DNA from: Leisingera sp. ANG-M7
Lineage (GTDB): Bacteria > Pseudomonadota > Alphaproteobacteria > Rhodobacterales > Rhodobacteraceae
DNA: 64,000 nucleotides
Reading direction: 5' to 3'
NCBI RefSeq assembly: GCF_000813965.1
Contig: NZ_JWLI01000005.1
Coordinates: 310,001 to 374,000, forward strand
Shown here one piece after another: positions 10,276 to 19,174 of the stretch. Within the stretch, counting starts at the first letter, position 1. Every line of letters starts with the position of its first letter. Below the pieces are notes generated by a model that worked only from the letters and a program-made list of their open reading frames with translations, made no database searches and was not told where the DNA came from. Position numbers and translations under genes: made by a program.

Positions 10276-11469
10276 TTAGCCCTTGACCGCCTTCACGATT
10301 TTCTCGGCGCCGTCCTTGAGGTTGTCGGCGGCGATCACGTCGAGGCCGGAGGTGTTGATGATCTCCTTGCCTTTTTCGACGTTGGTGCCCTCAAGGCGGA
10401 CAACCAGCGGCACCTTTAGGCCGACTTCCTTGACCGCGGCGACCACGCCCTCGGCGATCACGTCGCAGCGCATGATGCCGCCGAAGATGTTGACCAGGAT
10501 GCCTTTGACGTTCGGGTCGGAGGTGATGATCTTGAACGCCTCGGTCACCTTCTCCTTGGTGGCGCCGCCGCCGACGTCGAGGAAGTTGGCGGGCTCAGCA
10601 CCGTAAAGCTTGATGATGTCCATGGTGGCCATCGCCAGGCCGGCGCCGTTCACCATGCAGCCGATCTCACCGTCCAGCGCGATGTAGTTCAGGTCGTACT
10701 TGGAAGCTTCCAGCTCTTTCGGGTCTTCCTCGGTGGTGTCGCGCAGCTCAGCCACGTCGGCGTGGCGGTAGACCGCGTTGCCGTCGAACCCGACCTTGGC
10801 GTCCAGCACCTTGAGGCTGCCGTCGTCGCCGACGATCAGCGGGTTGATCTCCAGCATTTCCATGTCCTTCTCGACGAAGGCTTTGTAGAGCTGGCCCATC
10901 AGCTTGACGCACTGCTTGATCTGCGCGCCCTCCAGGCCCAGCGAGAAGGCGATGCGGCGGCCGTGGTACGCCTGATAGCCGGTGGCCGGGTCTACCGAGA
11001 AGGACAGGATCTTTTCCGGGGTGGCCGCGGCCACTTCTTCGATGTCCATGCCGCCCTCGGTGGAGCAGACAAAGGAGATGCGCGAGGTCTGGCGGTCGAC
11101 CAGCAGCGCCAGGTACAGCTCGGTCTGGATGCCGGAGCCTGCTTCGATGTAGATGCGGTTCACCTGCTTGCCGGCCGGGCCGGTCTGATGGGTGACCAGG
11201 GTGCGGCCCAGCATCTTCTTGGCTTCTTCGGCCGCTTCTTCCACCGATTTGGTCAGGCGCACGCCGCCCTTCTCGCCGGCGTCGGCCTCCTTGAAAGAGC
11301 CCTTGCCGCGGCCGCCTGCGTGGATCTGTGCCTTCACCACCCACAGCGGGCCGTCAAGTTCACCGGCGGCGGTTTTGGCTTCTTCGGCCCGCAGCACCAC
11401 GCGTCCGTCGGACACCGGAGCACCGTAGCTGCGAAGGAGGGCTTTGGCCTGATATTCGTGGATGTTCAT
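10276..11469 (-). CDS. sucC: Succinyl-CoA synthetase beta subunit
   Basis: The beta subunit has the ATP-grasp fold that binds the nucleotide and succinate. The 397-aa protein starts [19 protein letters not shown], the classic SucC N-terminus. It contains [15 protein letters not shown] (nucleotide-binding lysine region), EINPLIV, and [16 protein letters not shown] with FLDVGGGA in the C-terminal domain. It appears to be the first gene of the sucC-GT25-sucD-DUF805-sucA-odhB-lpd series. The upstream region carries the twin TTGTGATCAC dyads described separately. Confidence 0.98.
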   Translation of the reverse strand: MNIHEYQAKALLRSYGAPVSDGRVVLRAEEAKTAAGELDGPLWVVKAQIHAGGRGKGSFKEADAGEKGGVRLTKSVEEAAEEAKKMLGRTLVTHQTGPAGKQVNRIYIEAGSGIQTELYLALLVDRQTSRISFVCSTEGGMDIEEVAAATPEKILSFSVDPATGYQAYHGRRIAFSLGLEGAQIKQCVKLMGQLYKAFVEKDMEMLEINPLIVGDDGSLKVLDAKVGFDGNAVYRHADVAELRDTTEEDPKELEASKYDLNYIALDGEIGCMVNGAGLAMATMDIIKLYGAEPANFLDVGGGATKEKVTEAFKIITSDPNVKGILVNIFGGIMRCDVIAEGVVAAVKEVGLKVPLVVRLEGTNVEKGKEIINTSGLDVIAADNLKDGAEKIVKAVKG

Positions 11470-11719
11470 TTGAAACTGTCCCGTCTGGCTGCAATTGTCT
11501 GCTGATTTATAGGCCGTGTTAAAGCCAAGTGTTAAAGGCTTTTTTGACAGGGGGCAGGGAAATGCGGAAGATTTTCGGTTTTTGTGATCACGGGTTTTGG
11601 GGGTGTGATCACAAAATGGCGACGGCGTGAAGCGGGTGATTCGAGCCAGAAGCCAAGGGCGGTGCGCGCCGCATCATAGATCAAAAGCGGCAGCGGCCGG
11701 AGCGGAAGCGCCGGCGCAA
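11470..11719 (-). other. sucC leader and promoter region
   Basis: No ORF is visible between the sucC start and the mdh terminator. Reading on the minus strand, the region holds the twin dyads (11581-11616). It then has an AT-richer segment with CTTTAACACTTGG and a possible -10 box CTATAAATC about 40 bases before the ATG. The promoter boxes are only guesses; the dyads are clear. Confidence 0.4.
11581..11616. promoter_or_regulatory. Twin palindromic operator upstream of sucC
   Basis: Two GTGATCAC palindromes lie at 11584-11591 and 11605-11612, 21 bases apart centre to centre (two helical turns). They are flanked so that the whole is an inverted repeat: TTTGTGATCAC on one side and GTGATCACAAA on the other. 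They sit 115-143 bases before the sucC ATG. The sdhC upstream region has the same arrangement at the same distance. The TTGT-GATC-ACAA shape resembles operators of GntR-type regulators, but the regulator is not identified. Confidence 0.65.
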
Positions 11720-11746
11720 AAGAAAAGGCCCGCCGGAAGCGGGCCT
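11720..11746 (-). terminator. Intrinsic terminator of mdh
   Basis: On the minus strand the stem AGGCCCGC / GCGGGCCT (loop TTCCG) is followed by TTTTCTTTT, 25 bases after the mdh stop. This is a standard rho-independent terminator, and it separates mdh from the sucC transcription unit. Confidence 0.9.
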
Positions 11747-11771
11747 CTCTGAATTCCGGTGGCTGCGGGCC

Positions 11772-12854
<1,083 letters not shown>

Positions 12855-12893
12855 CTAAACCGTCTGTAATCTGGGCATTTCGGAGGGCAGGTG

Positions 12894-13649
12894 ATGGCGG
12901 CGTTTGATGCAATGTTTTTCGTTTTTGCCATCCCGGCGGTCGTTTTTGCGGGCGTGTCCAAGGGCGGTTTCGGGTCTGGCGCAGCTTTTGCCTCGGCGTC
13001 GATTCTGGCGCTGGTGTTGGAGCCAGGTACCGCGCTGGCGCTGATGCTGCCCCTGCTGATGCTGATCGACGTGGCCAATCTGAAACCATACTGGGGGCGC
13101 TGGAACCTGCGGGCGTCGCTGCTGCTGATTGGCGGCGGATTGCCCGGTGTGGCATTGGGGGCCTGGCTCTATGCGGCGGTGGATGCCGATGCGATGCGGG
13201 TGCTGATCGGGCTGGTCTCCGTAGGTTTTGTGCTGTGGCAGCTGCGGGCACGGCTGGGGCTGCGGCAGGCGGCGGATGCGCCGCTGTCCACGGGCGCCGG
13301 GGCGCTGGCGGGGCTGGCGGTGGGGTTCACCAGTTTTGTCAGCCATGCAGGCGGGCCGCCGGCCGCGGTCTATCTTCTCAGCCTCAAGTTGCGGAAGACC
13401 GAGTACCAGGCCAGCACGGTGCTGATTTTCTGGGCCATCAACATCGCCAAGGCGGTGCCTTATGCCGGGCTGGGGATGTTCACACGTGAAACCCTGGTGC
13501 TGGACCTGATGCTGGCGCCCTTTGCCCTGCTGGGGGCATGGCTGGGGGTGAAGCTGCACCATTCGATACCGGAACGCTGGTTCTTTGCGCTCACCTATGT
13601 GCTGCTGACGGTGACCGGTGCCAAGCTGATCTGGGACGGGCTGGTCTGA
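12894..13649 (+). CDS. TauE/SafE family membrane exporter
   Basis: A 251-aa integral membrane protein of the TauE/SafE (DUF81) family, which moves sulfite or organosulfonates across the inner membrane. About eight hydrophobic helices are arranged in two halves; FAGVSKGGFGSG near the N-terminus and TSFVSHAGGPPAAVYLL near the middle are the paired family motifs. The ATG at 12894 is preferred to the GTG just before it because GGAGG at 12882-12886 gives good spacing. It is divergent from mdh. Substrate cannot be told from sequence. Confidence 0.88.
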   Translation: MAAFDAMFFVFAIPAVVFAGVSKGGFGSGAAFASASILALVLEPGTALALMLPLLMLIDVANLKPYWGRWNLRASLLLIGGGLPGVALGAWLYAAVDADAMRVLIGLVSVGFVLWQLRARLGLRQAADAPLSTGAGALAGLAVGFTSFVSHAGGPPAAVYLLSLKLRKTEYQASTVLIFWAINIAKAVPYAGLGMFTRETLVLDLMLAPFALLGAWLGVKLHHSIPERWFFALTYVLLTVTGAKLIWDGLV

Positions 13650-13727
13650 AGACTGCTCATATCAGCCAGCCCGCGCGGCGTCCCCGGCCGCTTAACCTGC
13701 AGCCTGGAAGCCTGCCTCAATACCTGC

Positions 13728-14042
13728 TCAGGCGTCGCTGTCGGTGTTCGGCAGTGCTTCTGCGAGCACTTCATAAGACTGTCCGGAAGCCACCAGGCAG
13801 GTCATGCCGTTGGGTGTGGTTACCGTAATGGTCCAGCTGCCGGTTTCGTCCGAGGCGAAGGTTTCCATCACCATGCCCTGCTGGCCCATGCCAATGCTCT
13901 GGCGGCTTTCGCCGTATTTTTCCGCCAGCCGTTTCACCACAGCCTCGCGCGGGGCGCAGTTGCGGCTTTGGGCGGCGGCGGGGGCGGCGGCCATGGTCAC
14001 CGCGGCCAGCGCCAGCGGCAGTGCGAAGAATGAGTGTTTCAT
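13728..14042 (-). CDS. Small secreted hypothetical protein (104 aa)
   Basis: A Sec signal peptide (residues 1-25, cleavage after APAAAQ likely) precedes a mature domain of about 80 residues. Cys29 and Cys82 may pair in the periplasm. The mature domain has RNCAPREAVVKRLAEKYGE followed by a beta-rich part (GSWTITVTTPNGMTCLVASG). I do not recognise a named family, but it reads as a genuine protein of coding composition. It is convergent with the TauE gene and divergent from the malyl-CoA gene. Confidence 0.75.
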   Translation of the reverse strand: MKHSFFALPLALAAVTMAAAPAAAQSRNCAPREAVVKRLAEKYGESRQSIGMGQQGMVMETFASDETGSWTITVTTPNGMTCLVASGQSYEVLAEALPNTDSDA

Positions 14043-14391
14043 CTCGTTTTACCCTTTCCGGAACGGCCGGACAGAGCAGGGTGCCTGACGGCAGCCCCCG
14101 GTGTCCCTGTGCGGGCCGGTGTGTGACGCAATTCGAAATGCAGGCCCCATGCCTGCGGGCATCAGATGCGGCCCGGTTGGGCGGCAATGTGCTGTGCCTT
14201 GGTACCCTTCAGTGTGCCAATCAGGTGCTGATAAGTGGTTAATCGGGCGTGCGCCGGGAATTCACACATTTTTTCAATATCTTGCTGCGATGGCGCGAGA
14301 GGTTACGCTGCGCTGCGGCGGAATTGTACTTGAAAGTATACAATCGAATCTGTACCGCTTTACGCAACAAAATAACTTTCGGAGAAGCTCC
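14043..14391. other. 349-base intergenic region upstream of the malyl-CoA gene
   Basis: The region separates two divergent genes. Near its right end it becomes AT-richer and holds an inverted repeat, ATTGTA at 14323-14328 and TACAAT at 14339-14344, with GGAGAAG (14381-14387) as ribosome site of the following gene. Longer readings starting upstream in the same frame lack support. Confidence 0.5.
14323..14344. promoter_or_regulatory. Candidate operator, ATTGTA-N10-TACAAT
   Basis: A perfect 6-base inverted repeat with a 10-base spacer, ending 47 bases before the malyl-CoA gene start. The TTGTA/TACAA shape is seen at operators of FCD-type GntR regulators. It could control entry into this branch of the ethylmalonyl-CoA pathway. 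This rests on pattern only. Confidence 0.4.
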
Positions 14392-15246
14392 ATGGATCCG
14401 CGCACGCGCCCTTACCGTTCGGTTTTGTATATCCCCGGCTCCAACGCGCGTGCGCTGGAGAAGGCCAAGACCTTGCCGGTGGACGCGGTGATCTTTGATC
14501 TGGAGGACGCGGTCTCAGCCGATGAAAAAACCAATGCGCGCGAGACCTTGGCCCAGGCGCTGAAGGTTGGCGGCTATGGTTCGCGGATGAAGATCGTGCG
14601 GATCAACGGGCTGGATACACCCTGGGGCCGCGGTGACGCAGCAGCAGCAGCGCGGATGGCCCCGGATGCGATTCTGCTGCCCAAGGTGAATGCGCCGGAG
14701 GACCTGGATGCATTGGCGGAAATCACCGGTGACATTCCGCTGTGGGCGATGATGGAAACCCCGCGGGGCATGCTGAATGCCGCTGCGATTGCCGTGCACC
14801 CCAAGCTGCAGGGCATGGTGATGGGCACCAATGACCTGGCCAAGGAATTGCAGACCCGCTACCGCCCTGACCGGATGCCGATGATGGCAGGGCTGGGCCT
14901 GTGCCTGCTGGCGGCCAAGGCCGAGGGGCTGGTGATTGTGGATGGCGTCTATAACGCCTTCAAGGATGTGGAGGGGCTGGCCGCGGAATGCGCGCAAGGC
15001 CGCGACATGGGCTTTGACGGCAAGACCCTGATCCACCCGGCGCAAGTGGAAGTGGCCAATGCGGCCTTTGCCCCGACCGAGCGGGAGATCGATACTTCCC
15101 GCCGTCAGATTGCCGCATTTGATGAGGCGCAGGCCGCAGGGCAGGGTGTCGCGGTGGTTGACGGCAAGATAGTTGAGAACCTGCATGTCGTAACGGCGCG
15201 CGAGATCCTGGCAAAAGCGGATGCAATCGCTGCGGTTTCCGCGTAG
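14392..15246 (+). CDS. mcl2: HpcH/HpaI/CitE family: (3S)-malyl-CoA thioesterase or malyl-CoA lyase-like
   Basis: A 284-aa CitE-like TIM-barrel protein. RSVLYIPGSNARALEKA, the DLEDAV acidic motif at about 40-45, KIVRINGLDT and the C-terminal IHPAQVEVANAAFAPT are family hallmarks. It differs at the N-terminus from the longer L-malyl-CoA/beta-methylmalyl-CoA lyase (Mcl1). Lying 800 bases before mesaconyl-CoA hydratase, it fits best as Mcl2, the (3S)-malyl-CoA thioesterase that releases malate at the end of the ethylmalonyl-CoA pathway. A lyase acting on a related CoA ester is the alternative. The ATG at 14392 follows GGAGAAG; the reading open from 14101 is not needed. Confidence 0.8.
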   Translation: MDPRTRPYRSVLYIPGSNARALEKAKTLPVDAVIFDLEDAVSADEKTNARETLAQALKVGGYGSRMKIVRINGLDTPWGRGDAAAAARMAPDAILLPKVNAPEDLDALAEITGDIPLWAMMETPRGMLNAAAIAVHPKLQGMVMGTNDLAKELQTRYRPDRMPMMAGLGLCLLAAKAEGLVIVDGVYNAFKDVEGLAAECAQGRDMGFDGKTLIHPAQVEVANAAFAPTEREIDTSRRQIAAFDEAQAAGQGVAVVDGKIVENLHVVTAREILAKADAIAAVSA

Positions 15247-15280
15247 GTGTTAATCAGCTTAACATCAAAGAGGGGCTGAA

Positions 15281-15829
15281 ATGGCACTGTTGATCCTGGG
15301 ACTTCTGCTGTGGTGGGGCGGCCATCTGTTCAAACGGCTGGCGCCGGATATGCGCGCCTCCATGGGCAATGGCGGGCGCGGCGTGGTGGCGCTGGTGCTC
15401 GTGGCCGGTGTGGTGCTGATGGTGCTGGGCTACCGCTCCGCCGAGAGCTTCGACCTGGCGCTGGTTCCGCCGTTCCTGACACACATCAACAACCTGCTGG
15501 TTCTGGTTGCGATCTATTTCATGAGCCCCGGCCCGCATAAGGGGGCGCTGTTCTACAAGATGCGCCACCCGATGCTGACGGGGTTTGGCCTGTGGGCGCT
15601 GGCGCATCTGCTGGTCAATTGGGATCCGGCGTCGTTTGTGCTGTTCGGCGGCCTGTGGGCCTGGTCCATCGCCGAGAAGATCGTGATCAACCGCGCGGAG
15701 CCTGACTGGCAGCCTGGCCCGAAGGGGACGATCGCCAAGGACGGGATGTTCCTTGCTGCTTCGATTGTCCTGATGGGGGTGATCGGCTACGTCCACGTCA
15801 TGGTCGGCCCGTCGCCGTTCGGCGGCTAG
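15281..15829 (+). CDS. NnrU family membrane protein
   Basis: A 182-aa protein with about five hydrophobic helices. The segment HPMLTGFGLWALAHLLVNWD at about 99-118 and the N-terminal LWWGGHLFKRLAPD match the NnrU family. NnrU was named from denitrification loci and is related to isoprenylcysteine methyltransferase-like membrane proteins; its activity is not established. There are no nitrogen-oxide genes nearby. It sits between the malyl-CoA gene and DUF1737/mesaconyl-CoA hydratase on one strand with short gaps, so it is probably in their operon. Confidence 0.82.
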   Translation: MALLILGLLLWWGGHLFKRLAPDMRASMGNGGRGVVALVLVAGVVLMVLGYRSAESFDLALVPPFLTHINNLLVLVAIYFMSPGPHKGALFYKMRHPMLTGFGLWALAHLLVNWDPASFVLFGGLWAWSIAEKIVINRAEPDWQPGPKGTIAKDGMFLAASIVLMGVIGYVHVMVGPSPFGG

Positions 15830-15852
15830 GCCCAAGCACAGGGTAGGAAACC

Positions 15853-16056
15853 ATGAAACTGTACCGATTTTTGTCCGAAGACGACACCTCTGCCTTTTGC
15901 CACAAAGTAACGGATGCGCTGAACAAGGGCTGGGAGCTGCATGGCAGCCCGACCCAGGCTTTTGATCCCGTCAAGGGGATCATGCGCTGCGGCCAGGCGG
16001 TGGTGAAGGATGTGGACGGAACCTACACCCCTGAGACCAAACTGGGAGAACACTGA
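15853..16056 (+). CDS. DUF1737 protein (67 aa)
   Basis: A short soluble domain of the DUF1737 type: MKLYRFLSEDDTSAFCHKVT at the start and NKGWELHGSPTQAFDP in the middle, followed by a Gly-Cys turn. Function is unknown. Its stop codon shares a base with the start of mesaconyl-CoA hydratase (TGATG), indicating translational coupling. It therefore may have some link to that enzyme or simply travel with it. Confidence 0.82.
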   Translation: MKLYRFLSEDDTSAFCHKVTDALNKGWELHGSPTQAFDPVKGIMRCGQAVVKDVDGTYTPETKLGEH

Positions 16057-17087
16057 TGGCCAAGACCAATCCGGGCCGGTTTTTCGAAGACTACACTGTT
16101 GGCGAGGTGATCCGCCACGCGGTGCCTCGCACGGTGTCGGGCGGCGAGCGGGCGCTTTATCATGCGCTCTATCCGGCGCGCCATGCGCTCTATTCTTCGG
16201 ATGAATTCGCCCGGGCCTCTGGTCTGCCCTCGGCGCCGCTGGATGATCTGGCGGCCTTCCATGTGGTGTTCGGCAAGACGGTGCCGGACATCTCGCTCAA
16301 TGCGCTGGCAAACCTCGGCTATGCCGAGGGGCGCTGGCTGCTGCCGGTTTATCCCGGCGACACGCTGCGCTCGGAGTCCGAGGTGATCGGCCTCAAGCAG
16401 AATTCCAACGGCAAGTCCGGCGTGGTCTATGTGCGCACCCGCGGGCTGAACCAGCGTGATGAATGCGTGATGGAATACGTGCGCTGGGTGATGGTGCGCA
16501 AACGCGACCTGGATGCGCCTGCACCGGAAACCGTGATCCCCGAGCTGAACAATGTGATCCCGGCGGGTCAGCTGGTGATCCCTTCGGGACTGGATTTCAG
16601 CAACTACGATTTCACCCTGGCGGGCGAGCCGCACCGCTGGGGCGACTATGAGGTGGGTGAGACCATCGACCATGTGGATGGCGTCACCATCGAGGAAGCC
16701 GAGCACATGATGGCGACCCGCCTGTGGCAGAACACCGCCAAGGTGCATTTCGACAATACCGCGCGGCCTGATGGCACCCGGCTGATCTATGGCGGACATG
16801 TGATCTCATTGGCGCGGACGCTGAGCTTCAACGGGCTGGCCAACGCGCAGATGATCGCCGGCCTGAATGGCGGGGCGCATGCCAACCCCTGCCTTTCTGG
16901 TTTCACTGTGCGGGCCTGGTCAGAAGTGCTGGACAAGTCCGACACCGCGGCGCCCGGCGTTGGCGCGATCCGGCTGCGGCTGGTCGCGACCAAGGGCGGT
17001 GACCCGTTCCAGCTGAAGGGCGAGGACGGCAAGTACCTGCCGGATGTGCTGCTGGATCTGGACTACTGGGCTTTGATGCCGAAGTGA
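16056..17087 (+). CDS. mch: Mesaconyl-CoA hydratase (ethylmalonyl-CoA pathway)
   Basis: Hydrates mesaconyl-C1-CoA to beta-methylmalyl-CoA. The 343-aa length and the double hot-dog (MaoC-like) layout fit. The first half starts RFFEDYTVGEVIRHAVPRTV and continues to DLAAFHVVFGKTVPDISLNA; the second half starts at RWGDYEVGETIDHVDG and carries MMATRLWQNTAKVHFD and YGGHVISLARTLSFNGL. Its companions of the same pathway in the window are the malyl-CoA gene upstream, ethylmalonyl-CoA mutase at 26510 and crotonyl-CoA carboxylase/reductase at 30190. Identification is strong from sequence plus context. Confidence 0.93.
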   Translation: MAKTNPGRFFEDYTVGEVIRHAVPRTVSGGERALYHALYPARHALYSSDEFARASGLPSAPLDDLAAFHVVFGKTVPDISLNALANLGYAEGRWLLPVYPGDTLRSESEVIGLKQNSNGKSGVVYVRTRGLNQRDECVMEYVRWVMVRKRDLDAPAPETVIPELNNVIPAGQLVIPSGLDFSNYDFTLAGEPHRWGDYEVGETIDHVDGVTIEEAEHMMATRLWQNTAKVHFDNTARPDGTRLIYGGHVISLARTLSFNGLANAQMIAGLNGGAHANPCLSGFTVRAWSEVLDKSDTAAPGVGAIRLRLVATKGGDPFQLKGEDGKYLPDVLLDLDYWALMPK

Positions 17088-17229
17088 CCGGGCTGGCGCG
17101 GCGGTCTTTTCGGGACCGTTGCTTACGCCCCACGCTCTCCCTGTCAGAAACGCGGACCGGAGAAATTCCCGTCTTGCAATCCTGAGGCGCGCCGGTAAAC
17201 CTGCCTGCGCTACTCAGGGTGGAAAATTT

Positions 17230-17511
17230 ATGATTGACGAAGAAAAGTCATCGGCCAGTTACGGGACAGCTGTCATATTGTGCGGTCTGTTCGGTGTGAT
17301 TGGCGTGCATCATTTCTACTTGCGGAATTACGTGCATGGAATGATTGACCTAGGGTTGTTCATTCTGTTTGTCGTTCTTCTGGCCGGCAACCAGCCCTTG
17401 CTGGGTTACCTGGTGCTGCTCGTTGATATCGTGCACTCAATAATCGTTTTTTATCTGTTGATTGCGGAAAAGGCCCGCGACGGATCGGGCCGTTTGGTCA
17501 AACTTAAATAG
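17230..17511 (+). CDS. TM2 domain membrane protein (first of a pair)
   Basis: A 93-aa protein with a TM2 domain: two short hydrophobic hairpins around GLFGVIGVHHFYLRNYVHGMID (HHFYL is the family core), followed by a third hydrophobic stretch (LLGYLVLLVDIVHSIIVFYLL). TM2 proteins have no settled biochemical role. The ATG at 17230 is chosen because the domain starts soon after; the open frame extends upstream without support. A second TM2 gene follows after 13 bases, so the two form a tandem operon. Confidence 0.78.
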   Translation: MIDEEKSSASYGTAVILCGLFGVIGVHHFYLRNYVHGMIDLGLFILFVVLLAGNQPLLGYLVLLVDIVHSIIVFYLLIAEKARDGSGRLVKLK

Positions 17512-17524
17512 GGTTAAGAACAAC

Positions 17525-17764
17525 ATGGCAAATATGGATCATGCAGTTGCCGGCGACGTTAGCGAAAAGGGGTTCGTTCCCGCTGTGCTGCTGTGCTTCT
17601 TTCTGGGATCGCTGGGCGCGCACCGTTTCTATCTCGGCAAGATCGGCACCGGCATCCTCATGCTGATCACGCTTGGCGGCCTGGGGATCTGGACAATTAT
17701 TGACTTTGTCCGCCTGATTATCGGCTCCATGGGCGACCGGGACGGTCTGCCGCTGCGCCGCTGA
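17525..17764 (+). CDS. TM2 domain membrane protein (second of a pair)
   Basis: A 79-aa protein with the canonical TM2 core: LLCFFLGSLGAHRFYLGKIGTG and LGGLGIWTIIDFVRLIIGSM. It matches the family consensus (G-x-H-R-F-Y-L-G, then W-x-I-x-D) better than the first copy. The ATG at 17525 has only a weak ribosome site, but the preceding TM2 gene ends 13 bases earlier, allowing coupling. A strong intrinsic terminator follows. Confidence 0.85.
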   Translation: MANMDHAVAGDVSEKGFVPAVLLCFFLGSLGAHRFYLGKIGTGILMLITLGGLGIWTIIDFVRLIIGSMGDRDGLPLRR

Positions 17765-17771
17765 AACTTGT

Positions 17772-17802
17772 CTGCTGCGGCACTCAAGCCGCAGCAGATT
17801 TT
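17772..17802 (+). terminator. Intrinsic terminator after the TM2 pair
   Basis: A perfect 10-base stem, CTGCTGCGGC / GCCGCAGCAG with loop ACTCAA, is followed by ATTTT, 7 bases after the second TM2 stop. Confidence 0.85.
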
Positions 17803-17876
17803 GCGGCCTGAGTGCCGGTAAACTCCCCGCGCAAAAGTGATAGCCCTGAAAGCTGCAATCAGCTTAAGCTGGACGC

Positions 17877-18578
17877 ATGCGGGTTTTGCAGCTTCTGGTT
17901 TTCTCCATGCTCTCCCTTTGGCCGCTGCGCGCAGCGGCCTGCGATCTGGCATTGGTGCTGGCGGTGGATGTCTCCGGCTCAGTTGATGCCGAGGAATACC
18001 GGATTCAGATGGACGGGCTGGCGGCGGGGTTGCGCGACGGCGTCGTCTCTGAGGCGCTGGTCAAGGCGCGTGCGCAGGTGCTGCTGCTGCAATGGTCGGG
18101 CGAGTCGCGTCAGGAAGTGACGCTGCCCTGGGCGGAGATCCGCACCTTCGGCGATGTCGAGGCGCTGGCGCAGGCAATTGAGCAGGCGCCGCGGCCCTGG
18201 CGTAATTACTCCACCGCGGTGGGGGAGGCTTTGTTTCTGGCGTTAGAGCAGTTTCCGGCAGTGGAGCACTGCAAGCGACGGGTGATTGATGTCTCAGGTG
18301 ACGGATTCTCCAACGAGGGGATCGAGCCGCGCGAAGTGCATGGCGCGCTCACCGCGGCAGGGGTCACTGTGAATGCCATCGCCATCGAGCAGAGCGAGCC
18401 GGACCTGACGGCCTATTTCTTTGAAAATGTCATCCGCGGAGAGGGGGCCTTTGTGGTCTCTGCCGCGAGCTTTGCCGACTACCCGTCGCGCATCCGTAAG
18501 AAGCTGGTCAGAGAGGTGGCAAGACAGACCGCGGCACTGCCTGCAGGGACAGAGAGGGCGGTTGCGTCTTTGCAGTGA
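17877..18578 (+). CDS. DUF1194 secreted von Willebrand factor A-like protein
   Basis: A 233-aa protein with a signal peptide (about residues 1-21, ending LRAAA) and a vWA fold. The MIDAS-like motif DVSGSVDAEEY lies at about 30-40, and the second conserved block RVIDVSGDGFSNEG at about 138-151. DUF1194 proteins are common in Rhodobacterales; their role is unknown, and metal-dependent protein binding in the periplasm is likely by fold. The start follows directly on the terminator of the TM2 pair, so it has its own promoter. It is followed by the sdh control region. Confidence 0.87.
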   Translation: MRVLQLLVFSMLSLWPLRAAACDLALVLAVDVSGSVDAEEYRIQMDGLAAGLRDGVVSEALVKARAQVLLLQWSGESRQEVTLPWAEIRTFGDVEALAQAIEQAPRPWRNYSTAVGEALFLALEQFPAVEHCKRRVIDVSGDGFSNEGIEPREVHGALTAAGVTVNAIAIEQSEPDLTAYFFENVIRGEGAFVVSAASFADYPSRIRKKLVREVARQTAALPAGTERAVASLQ

Positions 18579-18625
18579 TTTGCAGAAGGGGCCCTGATTC
18601 TGCAAAAAATTTTCAATCGGCAGAT

Positions 18626-18657
18626 TTGTGATCACTAATTATTTGCTGTGATCACAA
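18626..18657. promoter_or_regulatory. Twin palindromic operator upstream of sdhC
   Basis: GTGATCAC occurs at 18628-18635 and 18648-18655 (20 bases apart), and the whole reads TTGTGATCAC-N12-GTGATCACAA. It ends about 117 bases before the sdhC ATG. Content, order and distance match the element upstream of sucC. No other pair of this kind was found in the window. Confidence 0.65.
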
Positions 18658-18772
18658 GCCGTGGCGTTTTAGCGCCAACAGGCCAGAAACCTGCCGTTTT
18701 TAACCGTTCCTTCGGGTGACACGCCGTAAAAATCGGCTAAAACGTCGTCAGCCAACCTGAAAAGGAGCCAAC

Positions 18773-19156
18773 ATGGCCGATGTCAATCGGGGCAACCGCC
18801 CGCTTTCGCCGCATTTGCAGGTCTACCGGCCGCAGCTGACCTCCGTGACTTCGATCCTGACACGGATCACCGGCAACGCACTGATCGTCTCGGCGCTGCT
18901 GATCGCCTGGTGGTTCCTGGCTGCCGCAACCTCACCTGACTACTTCGCTATCGCCAACGGGCTGCTGACCAGCTGGTTCGGTGATCTGGTGATGACCCTG
19001 TCGGCGCTGGGCCTGTGGTATCACGCGCTGGCGGGTATCCGGCACCTGATCTGGGACAACGGCATGATGCTGGACCTGGAGCAGGCCGAGAAGCTGGGCT
19101 GGTTCGTGGTGATCGGCTCTGCCGTTCTGACTGTCCTTACCATTATCATCGTCTAA
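18773..19156 (+). CDS. sdhC: Succinate dehydrogenase cytochrome b556 subunit
   Basis: Membrane anchor of complex II, with three transmembrane helices (about 30-50, 64-88, 105-126). The N-terminal RPLSPHLQVYRPQLTSVTSILTRITG is the family signature, including the Ser/Arg region that lines the quinone site. HALAGIRHLIWD supplies the heme ligand His. A good ribosome site (AAGGAGCC) precedes the ATG. It is first of sdhCDAB. Confidence 0.96.
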   Translation: MADVNRGNRPLSPHLQVYRPQLTSVTSILTRITGNALIVSALLIAWWFLAAATSPDYFAIANGLLTSWFGDLVMTLSALGLWYHALAGIRHLIWDNGMMLDLEQAEKLGWFVVIGSAVLTVLTIIIV

Positions 19157-19174
19157 GCCCGGGAGGCACACGCA

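Noticed and set aside
11584-11612. Reading the twin dyads as CRP/FNR sites
   Set aside because: CRP sites are TGTGA-N6-TCACA and FNR sites TTGAT-N4-ATCAA; the GTGATCAC cores have no such spacer, so these families do not fit.
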